This document shows, one piece after another, positions 44,819 through 54,374 of a stretch of DNA of 64,000 nt. The notes under the pieces were generated by a model. That model saw nothing but the letters and a program-made list of their open reading frames with translations. It did no database searches and had not been told where the DNA came from. Source of the DNA: Schistocerca nitens. Taxonomy: Eukaryota > Arthropoda > Insecta > Orthoptera > Acrididae. The position numbers and the translations under genes are program-made. The stretch is from NCBI RefSeq assembly GCF_023898315.1, contig NC_064614.1, positions 374,541,348 through 374,605,347 on the forward strand. Reading direction: 5' to 3'. Position 1 is the first letter of the stretch. The number at the start of each line of letters is the position of its first letter.

Positions 44819-45040
44819 GTCTGTTGATTTGCGGGAGGAGACCAAACAGATAGATCATAGGTCCCATCGGATTAGGGAAGGATGGGGAACGAAGTCGGCC
44901 GTGCCATTTCCGGACATTTGCCTACAGCGATTTAGGGAAAATATGGAAAACCTATATCAGGATGGCCGCACGCGGGTGTGAACCGTTGTCCTCCCGACTG
45001 CGAGTCCAAGGTGCTATCCTCCACTGCGCCACAACGCTCG
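44816..45040 (-). mobile_element. SINE D
   Basis: Blocks GGTCTGTTGATTTGCGGGAG, GAAGTCGGCCGTGCC, GATTTAGGGAAAATATGG, TATATCAGGATGGCCGC and GTCCTCCCGACTGCGAG in D order. The motif GCTAGAGA occurs at both sides (about 44758 and 45038), which may be the target duplication with the AG run expanded inside. Confidence 0.82.
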
Positions 45041-45309
45041 CTAGAGAAAGAAAGAAAAAGAGAGAACTCAACTGCTGCGGTTTAACTGAGAGGCCTACTG
45101 GAGACGGCTTACGACCTGTCTGCGCGATTCAGTTGGAACGTCTTTACTGCTCCTGAAAGCGTATCTGAGTTGTCACCGACGCAGACAGAGCACAAACAAA
45201 TGAATACTTCCTGCTGATATTCCGGTTAGCTTGAACAGAAAAACATAGTTGCGAAAGTCTCGAAAAGTATTGAGATGCGCTGCATAAGCACCGGGAAATC
45301 TTCATTAAC
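45041..45309. other. Spacer
   Basis: No gene recognised. Confidence 0.35.
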
Positions 45310-45555
45310 TACACTCCTGGAAATGGAAAAAAGAACACATTGACACCGGTGTGTCAGACCCACCATACTTGCTCCGGACACTGCGAGAGGGCTGTACAAG
45401 CAATGATCACACGCACGGCACAGAGGACACACCAGGAACCGCGGTGTTGGCCGTCGAATGGCGCTAGCTGCGCAGCATTTGTGCACCGCCGCCGTCAGTG
45501 TCAGCCAGTTTTCCGTGGCATACGGAGCTCCATCGCAGTCTTTAACACTGGTAGC

Positions 45556-46578
45556 ATGCCGCGACAGTGTGGACGTGAACAGTATGTGCAGTTGACGGAC
45601 TTTGAGCGAGGGCGTATAGTGGGCATGCGGGAGGCCGGGTGGACGTACCGCCGAATTGCTCAACACGTGGGGCGTGAGGTCTCCACAGTACATCGATGTT
45701 GTCGCCAGTGGTCGGCGGAAGGTGCACGTGCCCGTCGACCTGGGACCGGACCGCAGCGACGCACGGATGCACGCCAAGACCGTAGGATCCTACGCAGTGC
45801 CGTAGGGGACCGCACCGCCACTTCCCAGCAAATTAGGGACACTGTTGCTCCTGGGGTATCGGCGAGGACCATTCGCAACCGTCTCCATGAAGCTGGGCTA
45901 CGGTCCCGCACACCGTTAGGCCGTCTTCCGCTCACGCCCCAACATCGTGCAGCCCGCCTCCAGTGGTGTCGCGACAGGCGTGAATGGAGGGACGAATGGA
46001 GACGTGTCGTCTTCAGCGATGAGAGTCGCTTCTGCCTTGGTGCCAATGATGGTCGTATGCGTGTTTGGCGCCGTGCAGGTGAGCGCCACAATCAGCACTG
46101 CATACGACCGAGGCACACAGGGCCAACACCCGGCATCATGGTGTGGGGAGCGATCTCCTACACTGGCCGTACACCACTGGTGATCGTCGAGGGGACACTG
46201 AATAGTGCACGGTACATCCAAACCGTCATCGAACCCATCGTTCTACCATCCCTAGACCGGCAAGGGAACTTGCTGTTCCAACAGGACAATGCACGTCCGC
46301 ATGTATCCCGTGCCACCCAACGTGCTCTAGAAGGTGTAAGTCAACTACCCTGGCCAGCAAGATCTCCGGATCTGTACCCCATTGAGCATGTTTGGGACTG
46401 GATGAAGCGTCGTCTCACGCGGTCTGCACGTCCAGCACGAACGCTGGTCCAACTGAGGCGCCAGGTGGAAATGGCATGGCAAGCCGTTCCACAGGACTAC
46501 ATCCAGCATCTCTACGATCGTCTCCATGGGAGAATAGCAGCCTGCATTGCTGCGAAAGGTGGATATACACTGTACTAG
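45556..46578 (+). CDS. Tc1-type transposase, intact, 340 residues
   Basis: DNA cut-and-paste enzyme acting in the nucleus on the terminal repeats of its own element. The frame is open from 45340, inside the left repeat. I chose ATG 45556 because it gives MPRQCGREQYVQLTDFERGR, the usual start of the family, and a normal length of 340 residues. Two helix-turn-helix regions are visible: residues about 14-52 (YRRIAQHVGREVSTVHRCC) and about 75-112 (TSQQIRDTVAPGVSARTIRN). The catalytic residues are Asp155 (VVFSDESRF), Asp244 (FQQDNARPH) and Glu277 (SPDLYPIEHVWD). The GxMVWGAI motif is at 193-200. By my count 32 residues separate Asp244 and Glu277, where classic Tc1 enzymes have 34. The protein ends AAKGGYTLY. 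No stop or shift was seen. Activity is inferred, not shown. Confidence 0.93.
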   Translation: MPRQCGREQYVQLTDFERGRIVGMREAGWTYRRIAQHVGREVSTVHRCCRQWSAEGARARRPGTGPQRRTDARQDRRILRSAVGDRTATSQQIRDTVAPGVSARTIRNRLHEAGLRSRTPLGRLPLTPQHRAARLQWCRDRREWRDEWRRVVFSDESRFCLGANDGRMRVWRRAGERHNQHCIRPRHTGPTPGIMVWGAISYTGRTPLVIVEGTLNSARYIQTVIEPIVLPSLDRQGNLLFQQDNARPHVSRATQRALEGVSQLPWPARSPDLYPIEHVWDWMKRRLTRSARPARTLVQLRRQVEMAWQAVPQDYIQHLYDRLHGRIAACIAAKGGYTLY

Positions 46579-46670
46579 TGCCGACATTGTGCATGCTCTG
46601 TTGCCTGTGTCTATGTGCCTGTGGTTCTGTCAGTGTGATCATGTGATGTATCTGACCCCAAGAATGTGTC

Positions 46671-46676
46671 AATAAA
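46671..46676 (+). terminator. Polyadenylation signal AATAAA of the Tc1 element
   Basis: AATAAA lies 93 bp past the transposase stop and inside the right end of the element, so it could end the transposase mRNA. Confidence 0.6.
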
Positions 46677-46735
46677 GTTTCCCCTTCCTGGGACAATGAA
46701 TTCACGGTGTTCTTATTTCAATTTCCAGGAGTGTA

Positions 46736-49700
46736 TATTCCAGCGCCACCTTCAGTAGTACTCTCTCACGGTTCTTTAAGTTTCCTCGTCTTGTAGAACA
46801 CGAGACGGTCTTACTAATAGTTCAACCCGAAATTTACCCACGATGAATATAAGAAGGGCAGGACGGTGTTTGAACACGGTTCGTCCCTGTATGAATCCAT
46901 TTTATTTATTTTTTGTCACTGTATTGTCAAGCCCGATGTTTGACGTAAGAAACGAAGCGAACAAGCAAATCTGTAAAAATATCTCCGCTGCTTACTCGGA
47001 ATCCATCTAAGAGAAAAAAAAAGAACGCATCAGGTGAAGAGAATGGAGAAGTGCTGAACCTTACCTTCTTCAAAACACGCAAAATAACAATGACGTTAGT
47101 TTTCATGTACACTGAATTTGATAACAATGCATATAAATAAGTATTGACATGTCCTGTACCGAATTCTAGAGGCAACAGGCACTAAACATATTTATTTTTA
47201 AAGAAAAGAAAAAACTATCTCAGCAAGAAACTTCGTAGTGTATTTATCGCAGCAAAAATAAGCGTGTTACTGTGTCAGTGGCAACCTTTCACTGTTGCTC
47301 TTTTTCTACGCAGCAAGAGACCAGAAAGCTATCGCAAGTTGTGTCACGTAATGAGGAAACGAACAAAATTCCTAGATAGTACATGTTGTCTGTGACTTTT
47401 CCAGGAATAGTATCGCTATGCGAAGACAGTGAACAGAACCACAATTATTTTTAGCAAAAATTAGTATCGGATGTGAAGGCAATAGTCAGATATAAATTGC
47501 AATTGAGAGGGCGAAATATAGGTTTTCATGTTAGACTGGTGCTTTGGCATAATTTCAATGTGTCAAAAATGTTCGCTACAACACAATTTAGCTGGAAATG
47601 TGATGTATCAATTCGGAACTGCAGCAGTCTTTCTTCCACCAGAGACGATGTTCAAAGAAATATTTTAACAGGAGTGTAATACGATGCGATGCCGGAGTGG
47701 AATGATTATATCAGTATATCCAAAAATGTCTGAGCAGGTACCAATTTTTACTCCTCCTGGCGATCTCTTAATGAAAGCCTTAAATATTATTTTCCTGACC
47801 TCTCTGAAACTTGAGAACAAAAAGCCGTTTGTGATTCCTCTGAATTTTCAGAGCATAAAAGGAAACGTGCATTCAGTTGAACCAAGTTTCGTCAACCGCA
47901 CACGCGCTGACACACACACAAAAAAAGAACAAGAATACTAAAGCGTGAGGTTTAGTCTTGCTCACGGGTTTAATATTTTTCGACTGAAATAAAACTTTAG
48001 AAATGTTTATACAGTAGTTTGAGTGACTGGCGGTATTACATTGCTCTACATACACGTAAAATCTTAACTGATAGCACATAAACGTCTTGAAATATTAATT
48101 TAGCACATCCACATGTTAGCTCAGAAGGACTTTCTAAGTCGGAGAAAACTAAATAGCATGTACCTTTAATATGCTGGATTCTCAGAAATCTTTTCAAAGC
48201 AGCGAATGACTGTAGGAAAGTTTATTCTGAAGTTGAAACGCACTACACTTTCCCCACATGGGCTCAAAAACATGTAGCCTTCTGAGTTTTCTTTTTAGAT
48301 ATGGGAGTTAAAGCTTTCGCCATGAGTCATGTAATTCGTTTTTGTACGCTAACAGTGAGAGACATTTCTGTTGTAAACTAATTCCGAGGGCGGTGTGCTG
48401 TGCGGGGTCGTTTCCTGTCAGTGCTACGTGTCATGAGCCACTTTTAGACAAGCGACCAATTCGGCTTCCAAGAGATGCGAAAAGGAATCATATTATGGGT
48501 GTCATAGTATGGTCACTTGCTTGAACGACTTCAATAGTTGTACCTCAGGTAACGGATTATTATCCAATAGCTACTTGGGTCAGCCGTGCATACTAAACGG
48601 ACATGAAATAATATTTTGAATGTCATAATAGAAGTGGATTCCCCTTATTTTTGGAAAAGCATTTTTTTAACCTAGTTATGTTTCGTCACTTAATGGGCCT
48701 CCATTAAATTATGTATCGAAATTGTAGCTTGTTTCTCAACATCTATTCATAGTTTCTGGACAGTATCTCGTAGTTTTTGTTGGTGTAGAAGAAGGTAATA
48801 ACACGGTCAAAAGCCATGAGTTGCTGAACATGAACACTACATAAATGCTGTAGAACGGGAAACAAATAGCAGGAATTAAATGAAAACTGAAAACTATTGA
48901 AACATATATGGGTACTAACGGCGTAAAGAGGATTTGTGGTTTAACACAAGTCGGCGGGTACCACTTTTAGTATAATTTCTGCAAATACAATTAGTTAGAC
49001 AGGAACACAAATCAAGATACGATATTTTACGTACAACTTTACTATAGCTTCAGACTTTCCATACGAAGTAAGTCTTTAAACGCGTCAAGCTAAGTAGTTG
49101 TAATATACATTGAAACAAAATGTAAATGTATGAAAGCTTAGTAAAGCTCCATGTAGCAGCTTTTTACAGTTTTTTCTTTCAGTTTGCAATAACAAAAAAG
49201 TCTGGGATGTCGGAAGGCGAAGTTCAGCTTCACGCTCAACGACCTCTACGCCGTTGGACACGGCGTGGCGCAAGAACTGCCGTTTCCAATCTTTACTGGA
49301 GCGCCTCTCAGCAGGTGCTGCTACTCCAGTTGATCTCTCACTCTGGGGCCACGTTTGCTCCTTTACTGTCGGAATGGTTTTAGTTATACTAAACGTTAGT
49401 TACAGATCTTTTGCGATCTTTGTAAGACAAAACTTAAGCCGGTTTGTTATTTTTATAGCAGAAAGTGGTAGTGGCGACGGGGGGGAGAGGGAGGGGTGTG
49501 GTGGGCTAGGGGATTTGGACCAATCCTCAGCTGCTTAAACAAGCACGGAATAGCAGAGGTGTAACACGTAAAAAAGAATGGATCATCGATGTCAAATCTT
49601 ATGAGGCGAAGACCAAGAGATTCAGGCCCCGCGTAACTTCAGTCGTAGTCGCTACTTCCAGCAGCATAAATTTTTTCTCTTAAAAATTCCATTTGTAGTT
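46736..49700. other. No recognised feature, about 3 kb
   Basis: AT-rich. Open frames here (for example 47684-47941, 49126-49383) are short, carry no domain I know and lie on both strands. I see no SINE body and no transposon ends. Confidence 0.4.
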
Positions 49701-49702
49701 TA

Positions 49703-51010
49703 CGAGATGTGGCTATAAAATAACGGGAATACTGCTGCATAACATTTTATTTCAAAAACATGCATATTTAGTTACTGTCACTGTCAATATACTCTCCTCC
49801 TCTATCCTTACAACGCTCCATGCGAATTTTCGATTGATGGAAACAGTGCTGGAAGCCTGTCTCTGTGAGCTCCTTGATGATGCGTGCCGTTTTTTCTTTC
49901 ACAGCTTCACCGAACTGAAATCTTGCTCCTTTTAATGCAGATTTGACCTGGGGATTAGATAAAAGTCACAGGGTGCTGGGTAAGGGGAATAAGGTGCGTT
50001 GTCTAACACTGCGACGCTGTACTTCGCTAGGATCCTATTAACAAACAATGCGGTATGAGCCAGTGCGTTGTACTGATGCAGAACCCATGATTTGTTCCTC
50101 CATAATTCTCGTCTTTTTTTTTCTTATTTTCCACAGAGTTGAGTAATGACCTCCAGATATTAATGTTGATTAATAGTTTGAGCTTCAGAAACCCAGTGAA
50201 GATACACAATTCCATAAATATCGAAAAAAACAGTCATCATCGCTTTGAATCTTGATTCGCTCATTCGAACTTTTTTTCAGTCTCGGTGAAGCTGTGCCCT
50301 TCCAATGCATGGAGTGGCGCTTAGTTTCTGAATGATAAGCGTTAAAACCAAGACTCGTCAATTGTTATCACTGTTTCCAAGAAATTGGGATCATTTTCAC
50401 TGGTATTCAAAGTGTGAGCATAAAAATTTTCACGAGCTTCTTTTCATTCGATCGTGAGAATTTTCGGCACCAGTTTCTAACAAACTGTTAAATAGATTAT
50501 GCAAAACTTGCCTTACCCTTTCTTTGTCAATTCCTACAGTTTCAGCAATCGATCGAATATTTAACTGACCATCTGATCGAATTAGACAACCTACTTTTTT
50601 GATAGTTTCATCCGTTTCTTATGTTGAAGGGCGTCCCAGGTGCGAGTAATTTTCAGTCTTCTCGGCCATCTTGGAAACGCTTGAACAACTCAAAAACTCG
50701 CGTATGTAATAACTAGTCTTTGCCATATAATTTTAGTAAAAGATAGGTTTCAGTAACAGTTTTTCCAAGTTTCGTATGAAATTGCACGACATTTCGTTTC
50801 TCTATGCCTCCACTTACCATTTTTCTGGAAAAACAAAATAACAGCGCTTACACAAACGAAGGCCATGGTCACACTGATTTGTCTACAGGCCTGAGATGGA
50901 GCATTCGACTGAGATGGCTTTACGCTTCGCAGCTATTGGTCGTCCATCTTTGGCTCATGCTTACTTACTCTGTGACAGTATTAGTTCCCTTATTTTATAA
51001 CCACTCCTTG
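49703..51010 (-). mobile_element. Mariner-type transposon, full length but decayed
   Basis: TA at 49701-49702 and 51011-51012. Terminal repeats pair GTGGCTATAAAATAACGGG with the complement of GTGGTTATAAAATAAGGG. Length 1308 bp, as expected for a complete mariner. The transposase is on the minus strand. Confidence 0.88.
49788..50817 (-). pseudogene. Mariner transposase pseudogene
   Basis: Minus strand, from the Met codon at about 50817. The N-terminal region reads KRNVVQFHTKLGKTVTETYL, followed by a stop and VFELFKRFQDGRED. This is the mariner/SETMAR-type helix-turn-helix, typical of the family. Later, IRSDGQLNIRSIAETVGIDK-like text (second helix-turn-helix) and near 49980-50020 VLDNAPYSPYPAPCDF hold the last catalytic block, where PYSPDLAP is normal. 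The end reads RMERCKDRGGEYIDSD, matching the usual mariner C terminus. At least several stops and one insertion-type T run (50110-50130) break it. Confidence 0.82.
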
Positions 51011-51012
51011 TA

Positions 51013-52705
51013 TTTATAAAGCGTTTGTTACTGGACTGTTGTTGCGGAATGAAAAAAGTTTATTTTTATGAATACTGATTTCCTAATTCAATGTATTTCT
51101 GTTTAAATGGCATGCTGATATGTCTAATTTACTCCTGCCTAATTGCTTCTATCTCTGTGATTTTTTGTTCAGTTATTTCTGCTATTTACCTTTGTCTACT
51201 CTGCAAATATGACCATGTCTGTCTTACAGATATCCCCGAAGAACTTTGTACAATTTTCGAGTGGGGCACAAATTAGACATACAACCACTGCAGTGACAGG
51301 CTAATAAATTGGGTATTACAGTTTCTATTGACTTTGTACTGACAATTAATATCGAATAGCACTAAGTTTCTGATACAGGTGGTGATTCCAGGGGCTACGG
51401 GGTAAGAATGGACAGCAACGAAGGAAACATTTGATTCTGTGAAGAAACTCGTACGAGTTGATAGAATAATTACCAATCTTCGTGAAACGAATACCGAGTG
51501 CTTTGAAGTGCTTAGACAACGATGCACAGAATTCGCAGAATTACCAGCAGACGCGAATACCGAACCTCTGTTGACGGCGCCAAGTCAAAAATCCGTTTAT
51601 AAGTGTGGGGTCGTAGATTCCGCCGCTATTGCACGTAAGGGCCAGGTAATTCTTTTATTCGTATTTACTGCACGTAATAGCATGTGAATGGAGACTTGTA
51701 TAAACATGAGTTAGTCGATCCTACGGCAACGTCGGTCCCCTGCGCATAATGTCTAGCATAAAAATTTACGACGCCCGTCCGAGTTAAGATCAGGGGCACT
51801 TAATGCTGTCAAATTAGACCAATTACTTCCGGCGCTGCCGGCAGATGCTGCGAGCCGCTTTTCTTTTACGTAAGCTGCTGCCTGTTTGGTAGAGTAACAC
51901 ACTTCGCGTGGGCTGCCGCTATGAGAAGACTGCGTTGCTAGGTTATCTAATAAATCCACATCCTCGTTACTTCCTTTTCGGCCATTGTCAGTTAACGTAA
52001 CGGTCAAGACTGCATATTTTTCTGTGACGTCATGCATTGGAACATTAACTGAGATCGCACTTCCGATAGGACACACAAAAATAAAGCCGTAAGCATCAAG
52101 GGGCATTATCTGTTCTTCACCACTCGTTTTGGTCACGATGTTACTAAAGGAACTAGCGGTTTGGTGCTCGTTTCGTAGATACCCGGTTCAAATCACGGTG
52201 GTAGAATTAGTTTGCATCAGCAAGTATTGAGCGGCAGTGTGAAGAGAAGTGGTGCCGTACAGCTCCTAACCAGTATTGATGCCCTGGTTTAAATCCCAAA
52301 CCTCTCTGCACTGTCTCGACGAATGAGGGAATGTGATACTGTTGCTGCTGATCCGTCTCTCAGATAAGGACGCTAAGTTGGGCAGTTCTTTCGATGATAT
52401 TCGAGAGTAGTGGGTTGTGTATCAGCATAGTGTTTCGCCTTATCTATCCATCGACAACACCATAAACACCACAATCAACATGATTCATGACGTCCATTTT
52501 CGCTAAGCAGATACGCTTAAGATCCAATATACATGTATTTGGAAAGCAATGCACCAACATACGTGAGGAAAGAAATGCTTTCCCACGAGACCGTCGGCAA
52601 AACCTCTCTGGTGTCTCGCCTCAAAATGTTATGCAAGTCTTTATTCCTACCTAAACAATCTATTTGCTTTAAGCAGAAACCAAATGTATGTAATGACGTG
52701 ATACT
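51013..52705. other. No recognised gene
   Basis: Contains a 127-codon open frame on the minus strand (51753-52136) and an 83-codon one on the plus strand (51439-51687). Neither has a domain I recognise. About 52150-52480 has tRNA-like B-box text (CCGGTTCAAATCACGG) and may be an old SINE. Confidence 0.4.
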
Positions 52706-52716
52706 GACGTAGTACT

Positions 52717-52889
52717 TCAAATGTGTGTGAAATCTTATGGGACTTAACTGCAAAGGTCATCAGTCCCTAAGCTTACACACTACTTAACCTAAATTATCCT
52801 AAGAACAAACGCACACACCCATGCCCGAGGGAGGACTCGAACCTCCGTCGGGACCAGCCGCACAGTCCATGACAGTAGCGCCTGAGACC
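52717..52889 (-). mobile_element. SINE F
   Basis: Duplication GACGTAGTACT (52706-52716) versus GACGTAGTGCT (52890-52900). The minus-strand head contains GGTTCGAGTCCTCCCTCGGG as B box. The body (GGTTAAGTAGTGTGTAAGC, GGGACTGATGACC, GTTAAGTCCCATAAG, CACACATTTGAA) is related to that of SINE A but with its own head and spacing. Confidence 0.88.
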
Positions 52890-52900
52890 GACGTAGTGCT

Positions 52901-53639
52901 CATAGTCGCTAAAACATGCATTTCAACGCTTTGTTTCACAAATACGCAGTAGAAGAATTTGTTTTTCTTTCTTTCTTAAGACAATAACTTTAACTAGCAT
53001 TGTGTAGTGTACGTGTCGAGATAATGACATCGTATCGAAAAGTTCAGTGTTTTTGGGTGTGTAGATTAGAGGTAGCTACACCGTAGAACCAATTTATTAG
53101 GTGATGATTGTGGCACGCATGGTTGAATAATTTCTCAAGGAATACTTTCGTCCTGCAAATAATAAACTGGTATTATTGTGCTCAAACAATATGTGAGTCC
53201 CTACGCCAGTTTACACACCACGTATCTAGTCACTTTTTCGTTAATTGTATACTTCGGACCGCCCCGCCAGCGAACTAGCATGCCAAGTGTGTTGCTCATG
53301 CAAACTGCTGCTTAATTTAGTTCGTTAAATTGAATGGGCTAAGTCCTAGTTTATGATATTCTGAAGCAATCAACAATAATCGAAGTAAGTAGCTTTTACG
53401 TTGGTAATTGCTAATTAAGATTGGCGTCCAGTGGGCCACCGAAATGGCACGAAGGAGGCAGGTGAACACTATAGCAGATATGTACGAAATCTAACGGACT
53501 TCTGAGGCGTCAGTAGAGAAGGCGCATGGCTTTCGTTCCCTCTCGCCTTCCAGGAGGTCTGATTTATGTACTGAAACCAATATGTTAAATATACTGTCCG
53601 AATATACAGAATTCAACAGCATCTCAATCTAAAAGATTT
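52901..53639. other. No recognised feature
   Basis: AT-rich non-coding DNA. Confidence 0.4.
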
Positions 53640-53890
53640 CACATATATCCTTCCTCTGTCTTTGACCTCCTCTGGGAGGCACCACCACCTGAAAGAAAGA
53701 CGCCGACGGTTCAAACCCCGTTTGGCCACCAAGACTTAAATTTTCCGCGATTTCTCTACATCGCTTTACAGGAATAGCGAGACGGTTCCTTGGAAAGACA
53801 TGGCCGATTTCCTTCCCTATCCGAGCTCCTTCTCCTTCTCTAATCAACTCCTCGTCCAAGTGACGTTAAATCCGAACCGACCTTCCTTTA
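53640..53890 (+). mobile_element. SINE D-related copy
   Basis: Blocks GACGGTTCAAACCCCGTTTG, CTTAAATTTTCCGCGATTTC, GACGGTTCCTTGGAAAGACA, GGCCGATTTCCTTCCCTATC and AAGTGACGTTAAATCC follow the D plan with a different 3' end (ACGTTAAA) from the copy at 17147. No duplication found; the boundaries are approximate. Confidence 0.65.
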
Positions 53891-54321
53891 TTTTTACCTC
53901 GTTTCCACCAGGCTGTTAGATTTAAGTAAGTGTAATAAGCACTTCTGATTAGTTTTAAGCTTTAGATAATTTTTAAGTGAAGAAATGGACGTGCACACAT
54001 CATACTCTGACTAGTAAGAATTAAAAATTTCTTATTTAAGACTCAAAGCCTGGTAGAAATGTTTTTCTTTGACGTCCTCTGTCTACTGGTCTGTTAGGGA
54101 CGGTTGACGATAAATGATTCCAGAAAACTGCGTGCCCGATTTCTGTCACAGGTAAATCGCTAAAAATACAAGTTTATTCCTAGAAAGCGGCATGTCTGAC
54201 AGATTCCGTTGCTTTACTGCGTGACATGAGATATTACGTTTCTACATTTGGCAGGAACTTCGCCCGCAATTTCTGGTATCCATGCTCTCGAATCAAAAAT
54301 GTAATAAAACGGAGGGTGGTT

Positions 54322-54322
<1 letters not shown>
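53891..54322. other. No recognised feature
   Basis: Non-coding spacer. Confidence 0.35.

Positions 54323-54323
<1 letters not shown>

Positions 54324-54372
<49 letters not shown>
54324..54372. repeat. (CA)n microsatellite
   Basis: About 24 CA units. Confidence 0.98.

Positions 54373-54374
<2 letters not shown>

Larger units (their letters stand above)
45312..46733 (+). mobile_element. Apparently intact Tc1-type transposon
   Basis: TA target duplication at 45310-45311 and 46734-46735. The 27 bp terminal inverted repeats start CACTCCTGGAAATGGAAA on the left and, inverted, CACTCCTGGAAATTGAAA on the right, with about two or three mismatches. At 1422 bp it contains one uninterrupted transposase gene and a polyadenylation signal. 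Both ends and the ORF are intact, unlike every other DNA transposon here. Confidence 0.95.

Noticed and set aside
45340-45555. Transposase starting at 45340 (412 residues)
   Set aside because: This start lies next to the terminal repeat and the extra 72 residues are Cys/His/Arg-rich without family similarity; the start at 45556 gives the normal length.
51439-51687. An 83-codon exon ending at a GTAATT-type donor
   Set aside because: Reading frame and possible donor are present but there is no acceptor, no domain and no neighbouring exon.
51753-52136. A 127-codon minus-strand gene
   Set aside because: No domain, no homologue I recognise and no splice or promoter context; length alone is weak evidence in 64 kb.
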